Positions 1 to 6,662 of a stretch of DNA of 34,148 bases are shown here, in pieces. A model generated the notes under the pieces. It ran no database searches. It had not been told where the DNA came from and saw only the letters and a list, made by a program, of their open reading frames with translations. This DNA comes from Betaproteobacteria bacterium (GTDB lineage: Bacteria; Pseudomonadota; Gammaproteobacteria; Burkholderiales; Burkholderiaceae_D): positions 1 to 34,148 of the forward strand of contig VGHX01000021.1 in assembly GCA_016868055.1 (NCBI GenBank), read 5' to 3'. Position numbers and translations under genes: made by a program. Position 1 is the stretch's first letter; the number at the start of each line of letters is the position of its first letter.

Positions 1-183
1 GATTTTGGGTAGACCGGCAGCATCCGACATGACTCAAATCCGACAAAAACAAACGGTTCGATTGTATCAGCAGAGCAGACTCAGATGTGTAGTGACTGTG
101 TAGTTAATAAAAATACACTAAAAGGCAAGAAATATTGAGCAAATACATCGATTTTTTTGCGTTTTTTGCATAGACCAAACTGC
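1..183. other. AT-rich stretch beyond the broken tRNA, no gene seen
   Basis: No convincing coding sequence lies here. The part from about 60 to 183 is clearly richer in A and T than the genes that follow, with runs such as seven T at about 152-158. It starts exactly where the tRNA-Leu homology stops, so it may be foreign or rearranged DNA. Positions 31-43 (GACTCAAATCCGA) resemble an anticodon arm of tRNA-Leu(CAA) on the opposite strand with one base missing. The match is short and could be chance. Confidence 0.5.
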
Positions 184-223
184 ATTTTGAGTCCGGCGCG
201 TCTACCAGTTCCACCACCGAGGC
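184..223 (-). pseudogene. 5' half of tRNA-Leu(CAA), truncated at the anticodon loop
   Basis: Read on the minus strand from 223, the sequence fits a class II tRNA-Leu: acceptor strand GCCTCGG, TG at positions 8-9, D-stem GTG/CGC around a loop with TGGTAGA, anticodon stem CCGGA, and loop CTCAAAA with anticodon CAA. The next bases should be TCCGG to close the anticodon stem, but the sequence reads TGCAG. The variable arm, T arm and acceptor 3' strand are absent from the remaining 183 bases. The gene is therefore broken at tRNA position 38 or 39. What follows lacks the conserved core of a group I intron. It is either a relic left by an insertion or rearrangement, or an unusual split gene. A functional copy must exist elsewhere unless another tRNA reads UUG codons. 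Confidence 0.75.
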
Positions 224-231
224 AGATGCTC

Positions 232-309
232 GCCGGACAAGCCGGCGGCGCGCGCCGGATTATCGCTGATTTGAAAGTGAGCGGCAACCCGGACTGCCTT
301 TTTCAAGGC
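232..309. repeat. GC-rich palindromes between phaB and the tRNA half
   Basis: Three small dyads occur here: GCCGG-ACAAG-CCGGC (232-246), the perfect palindrome CGGCGCGCGCCG (246-257) and GCCTT-TTTC-AAGGC (296-309). None has a T-run that would make it a clear intrinsic terminator for phaB. The two GC-rich ones lie between the -10 box and the tRNA start, where a GC-rich discriminator is common for stable-RNA promoters. Confidence 0.4.
259..287 (-). promoter_or_regulatory. sigma70-type promoter of the broken tRNA-Leu
   Basis: On the minus strand there is TTGCCG (282-287), a 17-base spacer and GATAAT (259-264). The -10 box matches 5 of 6 consensus bases and the -35 box 4 of 6. The distance to the tRNA 5' end at 223 is 35 bases and includes a GC-rich discriminator, as expected for a tRNA promoter. 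Its preservation suggests that the tRNA was active until recently. Confidence 0.5.
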
Positions 310-316
310 CGAGGGC

Positions 317-1057
317 TTACTGCATATGCTGTCCGCCGTTAATGGCGATATTGGCACCGGTCAAGAAAGCAGCTTCCTCCGAGGCGAGGTAAGCAACAAG
401 ACCTGCCACCTCCTCGGGCTTGCCTAAACGCCCCATCGGAATCTGCGGCAGGATTTTGGTCTCCAATACCTCCGGCGCAATCGCGGTGACCATCTTGGTG
501 CCGATGTAACCGGGCGAGATGGTGTTGACCGTGACGCCTTTGCGCGCAACTTCATAGGCCAGGGCCTTCGAGAAGCCGTGCATACCGGCTTTCGCGGCCG
601 AGTAGTTGGTCTGACCGAAAGCACCTTTCTGGCCGTTGACAGACGAGATATTGATGATGCGGCCCCAGCCACGTTCAACCATGCCATCGCAGACCGGTTT
701 GGTCATATTGAACACCGAGTCGAGGTTGGTTTGCATCACCGCATCCCAATTCAACTTATCCATTTTCTTGAAGGTCATGTCGCGGGTGATACCCGCATTA
801 TTGACTAACACATCGATCGGTCCCATGTCTTTCACGATTTGCGCCACGCACGCTTGCGCCCCATCGAAATCAGCGACATCACATGCGTAGGCGCGGAAGG
901 TATAGCCTTTCTCTTTCATTTCGGTCAGCCAAGCGTCTGCTTTGGTATTACCGGGTGAGTAGGTGGTCGCCACCGCATAGCCCATGTTCGCCATCTTGAT
1001 GCAAATCGCCTCGCCGAGGCCGCCCATACCACCTGTTACCAGTGTCACTCTGCTCAT
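317..1057 (-). CDS. phaB: acetoacetyl-CoA reductase PhaB
   Basis: This 246-residue short-chain dehydrogenase matches the usual PhaB length. It reduces acetoacetyl-CoA to (R)-3-hydroxybutyryl-CoA with NADPH in the cytoplasm, the second step of polyhydroxybutyrate synthesis. The Rossmann motif TGGMGGLG is at residues 8-15, NNAG at 86-89, the catalytic Ser at 139 and YxxxK at 152-156. PGYIGTKMV follows, and the protein ends in a typical SDR tail with [12 protein letters not shown]. The ATG is preceded by a purine-rich ribosome site (AAGGGAGA). It lies 39 bases downstream of phaA, so the two are probably one transcript. No phaR follows and no phaC is in the window. The specific call over generic 3-oxoacyl-ACP reductase rests on the [20 protein letters not shown] stretch and on the phaA neighbour. 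Confidence 0.95.
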   Translation of the reverse strand: MSRVTLVTGGMGGLGEAICIKMANMGYAVATTYSPGNTKADAWLTEMKEKGYTFRAYACDVADFDGAQACVAQIVKDMGPIDVLVNNAGITRDMTFKKMDKLNWDAVMQTNLDSVFNMTKPVCDGMVERGWGRIINISSVNGQKGAFGQTNYSAAKAGMHGFSKALAYEVARKGVTVNTISPGYIGTKMVTAIAPEVLETKILPQIPMGRLGKPEEVAGLVAYLASEEAAFLTGANIAINGGQHMQ

Positions 1058-1096
1058 GTTGTTCTCCCTTTACTCGTGTACTTGCTTGCTGACAGA

Positions 1097-2272
1097 TCAG
1101 CGTTCGATGGCGAGTGCCACACCCATGCCACCGCCAATGCACAGGCTTGCCAGGCCGCGCTTGACATCACGCCGGATCATTTCGTGGATCAGTGTCACCA
1201 GCACACGGCAGCCCGAGGCACCGATCGGATGGCCGATAGCGATAGCGCCACCGTTAACATTGATCTTGCTCGTGTCCCAACCCATTTCTTTGTTAACCGC
1301 GATGGCTTGCGCGGCGAAGGCCTCGTTAATTTCCATCAGGTCGAGATCTTTATGCGTCCAGCCGGCTTTTTGCAAACAGCGCTGACTGGCCGGTACCGGC
1401 CCCATACCCATGATGGTCGGGTCCAGCCCTGCAGAGGCATAGGCTTTGACTTTTGCCAGCGGCTTTAAGCCCAGTTGCTGCGCTTTTTGTGCCGACATCA
1501 TCATGACTGCGGCAGCGCCGTCATTCAGACCAGAGGCGTTACCCGCGGTGACGGTACCTTCCTTGTTGAACGCAGGACGCAAGCTGGATAACGAATCCAG
1601 CGTTGTACCTGCCTTGATATATTCATCGCTATCGAAAACGATAGTCCCTTTTTTACTGACGATGTCGAGCGGCAGAATCTCATCTTTGAACGTGCCCGCT
1701 TTTTGCGCTGCTTCTGCTTTGTTTTGCGAGGCCAGTGCAAATTCGTCTTGCTCGGTGCGCGACACGTTAAATTTTTTGGCGACGTTCTCTGCGGTGATGC
1801 CCATGTGATACTGGTTATAGACATCCCATAAGCCATCAACAATCATGGTGTCGATCAGTTTGGCGTCGCCCATGCGGAAACCATCGCGCGAGTTATTGAG
1901 TACATGCGGCGAGGCACTCATGTTTTCCTGACCTCCGGCGATCACGATGTCAGCATCGCCACACAAAATTGCTTGCGCTGCCAGATGAGTGGCTTTCAGG
2001 CCGCTACCACACACTTTATTGATCGTCATGGCAGGCACCATGTCAGGCAAGCCTGCCTTGATCACTGCTTGCCGCGCAGCGTTTTGTCCGACGCCCGCGG
2101 TGAGCACCTGGCCCATCAACACTTCACTGATCAGCGCGGGATCAATGCCGGTCTTGGCGACCAGGCCTTTGATGACATGGGCGCCGAGTTCGGCGGCAGG
2201 GACTTTGGCGATGGTGCCGCCGAATTTTCCAACCGCAGTACGCGCGGCGGCGACGATAACAACTTCACTCAT
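1097..2272 (-). CDS. phaA: acetyl-CoA C-acetyltransferase (beta-ketothiolase) PhaA
   Basis: The 391-residue thiolase condenses two acetyl-CoA to acetoacetyl-CoA, or runs the reverse reaction, in the cytoplasm. The acylated cysteine is Cys88 in NKVCGSG. NEAFA is at 316-320, His348 lies in GHPIGASG and Cys378 in CIGGGMG, almost the same numbering as the well-studied Zoogloea biosynthetic thiolase. It starts with ATG after GGAGA at good spacing. It is the first gene of a phaA-phaB unit feeding PHB synthesis. The 305 bases upstream hold two inverted repeats that could be operators. The biosynthetic PhaA assignment over a degradative thiolase comes from length and from phaB next to it. Confidence 0.95.
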   Translation of the reverse strand: MSEVVIVAAARTAVGKFGGTIAKVPAAELGAHVIKGLVAKTGIDPALISEVLMGQVLTAGVGQNAARQAVIKAGLPDMVPAMTINKVCGSGLKATHLAAQAILCGDADIVIAGGQENMSASPHVLNNSRDGFRMGDAKLIDTMIVDGLWDVYNQYHMGITAENVAKKFNVSRTEQDEFALASQNKAEAAQKAGTFKDEILPLDIVSKKGTIVFDSDEYIKAGTTLDSLSSLRPAFNKEGTVTAGNASGLNDGAAAVMMMSAQKAQQLGLKPLAKVKAYASAGLDPTIMGMGPVPASQRCLQKAGWTHKDLDLMEINEAFAAQAIAVNKEMGWDTSKINVNGGAIAIGHPIGASGCRVLVTLIHEMIRRDVKRGLASLCIGGGMGVALAIER

Positions 2273-2386
2273 TATTGTTCTCCGTTGGGACCTTCGATGA
2301 AAAAACCTTTACCGATCGTGCTGAGCGCGCATCACGCAAGCTCAATCACAAAGCGCTTCATGCTAGCAATCACGACCTGAAAATTT

Positions 2387-2424
2387 TTGACTAGGGTCAA
2401 CTTCATTCAACACTGCCGTTGAAT
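2387..2424. promoter_or_regulatory. paired inverted repeats upstream of phaA
   Basis: Two perfect dyads lie four bases apart: TTGAC-TAGG-GTCAA (2387-2400) and ATTCAAC-ACTGCC-GTTGAAT (2405-2424). They are in the 305-base gap between phaA and the nuclease gene, 115-152 bases before the phaA start codon. On the minus strand the first supplies a -35-like TTGACC, but no good -10 box is found 16-18 bases on. They could bind a repressor or activator of phaAB. Nothing else recognisable was found in the gap from 2273 to 2577. Confidence 0.4.
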
Positions 2425-2577
2425 ACAGTGGCGCTGACCTTTGCGCAGCGTAGAAAGCCGGGTTACGCCCGCCGTCGCTGCAGATCGACAGAGGTGGCAA
2501 CACCGTTGCTTGCGTAGCAGAGATTATATTTCAGCAAAGTACATTGTTACAGCGTAAATGCGCTGATGACGCATGTG

Positions 2578-3990
2578 TTAGAGATGTTGCCGGTGTAGCA
2601 GGCGAACAGGTAGCTGTTTGTTTGCTAACGCACGATTCAAAATCTTGTAGGTATCGAGATCGAAAGCCGGACGTGAGGGTGATTGTTCGAGCAAATCATG
2701 GACGTCATTGTCAGCATGCGCGGTACCAAGATAGCACCAGTTGTTAACAACATGGACATCGGTGCGCGCTGCGCCGCGTTCGATAAGGCCGACCGCACCG
2801 GCATAAGGCCAGGTGTCAATCCGCAACTTGGCGAGTGCTGCCTCTAGCCGGGCGCGGTGAAATGATTCAGGTTCTTTACCGAAGCACACACCGTTGCAGC
2901 GTTTAAGTTGCCAATTGAAGCATGGTTTCTGCAGGCCGCTGCGACGTTCAAGCCCAAGCTGTACCAGGCAAAGCTGATGCGACTCGGCAAGCGAGCGCAA
3001 CGCGTTATCGGCTTTGCGTTTGCTGGAGAACAGACCGAACAAACGCTCTGCGCGGCCAAAATCCAGCTCGCTGGCGTGAGTGAGCACGGGCATGACATGT
3101 CCTTGCTCGTTCTCTCGCAGCTGCCAGGCGCACAAATCACCTTGTCGCCGCAAGAGTCGGTTATGGACGGGTTGCAGATCTTTGATTAGCCTTGCCTCAA
3201 GCAATAGCGCACCGATCTCGCCAGCGGTCTCTCGCACTTCGATGCGATGCAGCTGCTGCGACAGTCGCATTTCTTTATATTCTTTGTGATCGGCATTGAA
3301 GTGCGACAGCACACGCTGACGTAGGCGCACACTTTTTCCAACATACAGCGGCAAATCGTTTTCGCCATAAAACAAATACACGCCAGGCGAGTCGGGGATG
3401 TCATCGACTGCATTACTCGGCAGATGCGAAGGTAAACTCGGACGCTGCAGCAACGTGCGCAGCGCGGCATCAAATGTTTCAGAGGGAAGGCTGCTGCGCA
3501 GCTTTTGCCATAGCTGCCAAAGTAAATCGGCATCGGCGAGCGCCCGGTGTCGTGTATCTGCGTTTAACTGGTGTCGCGCTACCAAAGTGTCTAAATTGTG
3601 CTTACCCTCTTGCGGATACAGCGCACGCGATAGTTTGACCGTGCACAGCACGTCTGGCTTGAAGCTGAAGCCAAGCTGATCGAAAGCATTGCGCAGGAAG
3701 CCATAGTCAAAGCGTGCATTGTGCGCAATGAACAGCGCGCCTTCCAGGCGCTCGTGAAGTGAGCTAGCCAATTCGGCAAAGGTAGGTGCTGTACGCACCA
3801 TCTCATTGCTGATGCCAGTCAGGCTTTGAATGAAGGCGGGTATGGCTTGCTCGGGGTTCACCAGTGTTGACCAGTGCGTCGCTACGCCTGAACCGTCGAC
3901 TTCAACGACGCCGATCTCGGTGATGCGATCAACCGCTGGATTAGCGCCCGTCGTTTCCAGGTCAACGAAGACCATCCGGTCGATAGTCAT
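2578..3990 (-). CDS. DEDDh exonuclease fused to GIY-YIG/UvrC-like (Cho-type) nuclease
   Basis: This 470-residue protein joins two nuclease modules. Residues 1-165 are a DnaQ-like 3'-5' exonuclease: DLETTG with Asp10 and Glu12, HNARFD with Asp95, and HRALADAD with His148 and Asp153. Residues 200-285 are a GIY-YIG domain: PGVYLFY at 202-208, LYVGKS at 215-220, and the glutamate of LLLEARLIK at 265. The rest resembles the middle of UvrC or Cho. Cysteines 341, 357, 365 and 369 sit where UvrC has its iron-sulfur cysteines, with the same last spacings of 8 and 4. A role in DNA repair, nicking and trimming damaged strands, is inferred. It lacks UvrC's C-terminal RNase H-like nuclease. It starts 20 bases after the glnS stop, so the two are probably co-transcribed. 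Confidence 0.88.
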   Translation of the reverse strand: MTIDRMVFVDLETTGANPAVDRITEIGVVEVDGSGVATHWSTLVNPEQAIPAFIQSLTGISNEMVRTAPTFAELASSLHERLEGALFIAHNARFDYGFLRNAFDQLGFSFKPDVLCTVKLSRALYPQEGKHNLDTLVARHQLNADTRHRALADADLLWQLWQKLRSSLPSETFDAALRTLLQRPSLPSHLPSNAVDDIPDSPGVYLFYGENDLPLYVGKSVRLRQRVLSHFNADHKEYKEMRLSQQLHRIEVRETAGEIGALLLEARLIKDLQPVHNRLLRRQGDLCAWQLRENEQGHVMPVLTHASELDFGRAERLFGLFSSKRKADNALRSLAESHQLCLVQLGLERRSGLQKPCFNWQLKRCNGVCFGKEPESFHRARLEAALAKLRIDTWPYAGAVGLIERGAARTDVHVVNNWCYLGTAHADNDVHDLLEQSPSRPAFDLDTYKILNRALANKQLPVRLLHRQHL

Positions 3991-4010
3991 GGCGAGCGAA
4001 CGGCGTCCAA

Positions 4011-5750
4011 CTAGCCGCCCCAGCTATCCTTCAGCGTGACGATACGATTGAAAACAGGACGACCGGGCGTTGTGTCGACGCGATCAGCCACGAAGTAGCC
4101 ATGGCGTTCGAACTGAAAACGCTCGTCCGGTTTCGCTTGCTCGGCGCCGGGCTCGAGGTACGCGTTAATCACGACCTTGGCATTCGGATTCAGTGCTTGT
4201 TTAAAGTCTTTACCGCCTGAATCCGGATGCGGATCTTTGAACAGGCGGTCATACAGCCGTACTTCTGCTGGTACTGCATGCGCGGCAGACACCCAATGAA
4301 TATTGCCTTTGACCTTGTAATTGTTGGCACCGTCGGTGCCGCTCTTGCTATCGGCAAAGTAATTGCAGTGCACCGCAGTGATATTGCCATCCGCATCTTT
4401 GTCGCAGCCAGTGCACTCAATCACAAAGCCATAACGCAGACGTACGCGGTTACCAGGAAACAGCCGGAAGTAGCCTTTGCTCGGCACTTCCATAAAGTCT
4501 TCTTGCTCTATCCAAAGCTCACGCGAGAGCGGGAAGTGACGGTGGCCGCGCTCAGGATGATGCGGATGCACGGGCGCACTGCAAGGCTCGCTGCTGCTCT
4601 CAGGGTAATTGTCGATGATGAGCTTGAGCGGATTGAGCACGGCCACGCTACGCGGCGCAACAGGATCAAGATCATCACGCAGGGCGCCCTCCAGCACGCT
4701 CATGTCAATCCAGCTATCCGCTTTCGCGACGCCGATGCGTTCAGCAAATAGCTGAATCGATGACGCGGTAAAGCCACGACGACGGATACCGGCGATGGTG
4801 GGCATGCGAGGATCATCCCAGCCATCGACGATTTTTTCTTCCACCAACTGCAGCAACTTGCGCTTGCTGGTAATGGCGTAAGTCAGATTCAAACGCGCGA
4901 ATTCAAACTGCTCAGGCAAAGGCTTCGGAAAAAATCCGCCTTCGGCGAGCCGCGCCAGAATCCAATCGTAAAACGGTCGATGATCCTGAAACTCAAGCGT
5001 ACAGATCGAGTGCGAGACATGCTCAATCGCATCCGACACCGGGTGCGCGTAGTCATACATCGGGTAGATGCACCATGTATCACCGGTGCGATGGTGGTGC
5101 GCATGCCGAATACGATAGATCGCCGGGTCCCGCATGTTCATGTTGGGCGAAGCCATATCAATTTTTGCGCGCAGGATGTGCTCGCCGTCTTTGAACGCAC
5201 CCGCCTTCATTTTCCGTAGCAGATCCAGCGACTCCCCAGCAGGTCGGTCACGAAAGCGCGAATTCTTGCCGGGTTCGCTGAAGCTACCGCGGTTAGCGGC
5301 CATCTCCTCGGCGCTCTGACTATCGACATACGCATGCCCGGCGCTCACCAGCCATTCGGCCATCTCATACATCAGGTCGAAATGATCGCTGGCGAAATAC
5401 TTGTGCTCGCCTTGTGTATCACGCCAGGAGAAGCCCAGCCACTCAACACTGTCGATGATGGTATCGACGTATTCTTGTTCTTCTTTGGTCGGGTTGGTGT
5501 CATCAAAGCGCAGATGACAGCGCCCGCCGTAGTCGCGCGCTAGCCCGAAGTTGAGGCAAATGGATTTCGCGTGGCCGATATGCAGATAACCGTTCGGCTC
5601 GGGCGGGAAACGGGTGATGACGCTCGGGAGCGCTGCGCCTTGTCGGTCAATTCGGCCGGCATACTTGCCGCTCTGCTGGTCCGCTTCAATAATGCCGCGC
5701 AAAAAATTTGACGGCGCGACTGGCGCACCGTTGCCGCTGTCATGGCTCAT
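4011..5750 (-). CDS. glnS: glutaminyl-tRNA synthetase
   Basis: GlnRS charges tRNA-Gln with glutamine in the cytoplasm. HIGH is at residues 57-60 within FPPEPNGYLHIGHAKS, and the KMSKS-equivalent TSKRK starts at 294. GWDDPRMPTI, typical of GlnRS, follows, then a full anticodon-binding beta-barrel region ending in GRPVFNRIVTLKDSWG. I chose the ATG at 5750 (579 residues) because the protein then begins MSHDSG and runs quickly into the conserved SNFLRGIIEAD. A GTG at 5783 would add 11 residues, and neither start has a strong ribosome site. About ten residues (around 35-44) appear to be inserted before the conserved ITRFPPEPNG. It is the first gene of a unit with the downstream nuclease and divergent from ugpQ. 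Confidence 0.95.
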   Translation of the reverse strand: MSHDSGNGAPVAPSNFLRGIIEADQQSGKYAGRIDRQGAALPSVITRFPPEPNGYLHIGHAKSICLNFGLARDYGGRCHLRFDDTNPTKEEQEYVDTIIDSVEWLGFSWRDTQGEHKYFASDHFDLMYEMAEWLVSAGHAYVDSQSAEEMAANRGSFSEPGKNSRFRDRPAGESLDLLRKMKAGAFKDGEHILRAKIDMASPNMNMRDPAIYRIRHAHHHRTGDTWCIYPMYDYAHPVSDAIEHVSHSICTLEFQDHRPFYDWILARLAEGGFFPKPLPEQFEFARLNLTYAITSKRKLLQLVEEKIVDGWDDPRMPTIAGIRRRGFTASSIQLFAERIGVAKADSWIDMSVLEGALRDDLDPVAPRSVAVLNPLKLIIDNYPESSSEPCSAPVHPHHPERGHRHFPLSRELWIEQEDFMEVPSKGYFRLFPGNRVRLRYGFVIECTGCDKDADGNITAVHCNYFADSKSGTDGANNYKVKGNIHWVSAAHAVPAEVRLYDRLFKDPHPDSGGKDFKQALNPNAKVVINAYLEPGAEQAKPDERFQFERHGYFVADRVDTTPGRPVFNRIVTLKDSWGG

Positions 5751-5844
5751 GGATAGGCAAGATAATGGGTGAAATTGCTTCACGCATTTTACCGTAGCGC
5801 CGGTTTTCGATTCGGCGCGCGAAACAAATCAATGGAGTCGATCG

Positions 5845-6570
5845 ATGTGGTCTTTTCCGAAAATCATTGCGCACCGTGGTGGTGGCACGCTGGCGCCGGA
5901 AAACACACTGGCGGCCCTGCGCTGCGGACTAGCGCACGGCTTTCGCGGGGTGGAGTTCGACGTGATGGCCCTGACCGATGGCGAACTAGTGCTGATGCAC
6001 GATACTGAATTAGGCCGCACCGTCACCGGTAGCGGCTCGCTGGCTAATCATGCGTTTGCCGAGCTGAGTGCCGCCGATGCAGGCGCATGGTTCTCGCTAG
6101 AGTTTGCTGGCGAGCGTGTACCCAGCTTTGCGCAGGCGGCGCAGTTTTGTTTGCAGCACGGCCTTTGGATGAATGCCGAGATCAAGCCGCTACCGGGATG
6201 TGAGGAGATAACAGGCAGCGAGGTCGCCAAGGCCTGCGCCGGACTACCCGCTGATGCGGTATTGGTATCCTCGTTTTCAGTCGAAGCCCTGCAGGCGGCG
6301 CGAGCGGTGGCACCCGAGATCGCGCGCGGCTTGCTGGTCGAGCGCGTGCCGCCCGACTGGCATCAGCTACTCGATCAGCTCGGCGCGGTGTCACTGCACG
6401 CGCAGGCCGATACCCTGACGGCGGCGCAGGCCGGCGAGATCAAGCGCGCCGGGTTTGGCTTGATGTGCTACACCGTCAACGATCCGGCTCAGGCGCGCAT
6501 GCTGTTCGATTGGGGTGTTGACGCGATCTGCACCGATCGCCTGGACCTGATTCCACCGGATTTTCAGTAG
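5845..6570 (+). CDS. ugpQ: cytoplasmic glycerophosphodiester phosphodiesterase
   Basis: The 241-residue protein hydrolyses glycerophosphodiesters, released from phospholipid turnover, to glycerol 3-phosphate and an alcohol. The GDPD TIM-barrel signature is clear: AHRGG with His10 and Arg11, PENT at 18-21, Glu37 and Asp39 in GVEFDVM, His52 in [15 protein letters not shown] in the middle, and YTVND near the end. There is no signal peptide, so it is of the UgpQ rather than the periplasmic GlpQ type. The ATG follows GGAG with 6 bases between. It is divergent from glnS with under 100 bases between the starts, and followed by a GC-rich hairpin before alaS. Confidence 0.93.
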   Translation: MWSFPKIIAHRGGGTLAPENTLAALRCGLAHGFRGVEFDVMALTDGELVLMHDTELGRTVTGSGSLANHAFAELSAADAGAWFSLEFAGERVPSFAQAAQFCLQHGLWMNAEIKPLPGCEEITGSEVAKACAGLPADAVLVSSFSVEALQAARAVAPEIARGLLVERVPPDWHQLLDQLGAVSLHAQADTLTAAQAGEIKRAGFGLMCYTVNDPAQARMLFDWGVDAICTDRLDLIPPDFQ

Positions 6571-6573
6571 CAA

Positions 6574-6592
6574 GGCGCCCCGAGCGGGCGCC
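6574..6592 (+). promoter_or_regulatory. GC-rich palindrome between ugpQ and alaS
   Basis: GGCGCCC-CGAGC-GGGCGCC is a perfect 7-bp dyad just after the ugpQ stop and overlapping the -35 region of the alaS promoter. It has no T-run, so it is a poor intrinsic terminator. It could be an operator for alaS or the base of a factor-dependent terminator of ugpQ. Confidence 0.4.
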
Positions 6593-6602
6593 CCCTGACG
6601 GG

Positions 6603-6608
6603 TATAAT
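6603..6608 (+). promoter_or_regulatory. -10 box of the alaS promoter
   Basis: A perfect TATAAT lies 54 bases before the alaS ATG, in the context GGGTATAATCG. No good -35 hexamer is found at 16-18 bases because that stretch is filled by a GC-rich palindrome. Only the -10 box is supported. Confidence 0.55.
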
Positions 6609-6662
6609 CGCCAGCTTTTCGGCAGCCCATCTGTCGAATGCACCACACCTTTATCGCGCACC

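Noticed and set aside
48-61. T-arm-like ACGGTTCGATT suggesting a tRNA remnant
   Set aside because: The bases around it do not form a T-stem, and it lies on the opposite strand to the 5' half.
1-223. Group I intron in the tRNA-Leu anticodon loop, with the 3' exon beyond the window
   Set aside because: The bases after the break are AT-rich and show none of the conserved core pairings (P4-P6, P7 with GACTA-like motifs) that bacterial tRNA introns have. I could see only 183 bases, so a search on the extended sequence would settle it.
81-287. A possible reading frame on the minus strand across the tRNA half
   Set aside because: It crosses the tRNA, has no family resemblance and has no ribosome site.
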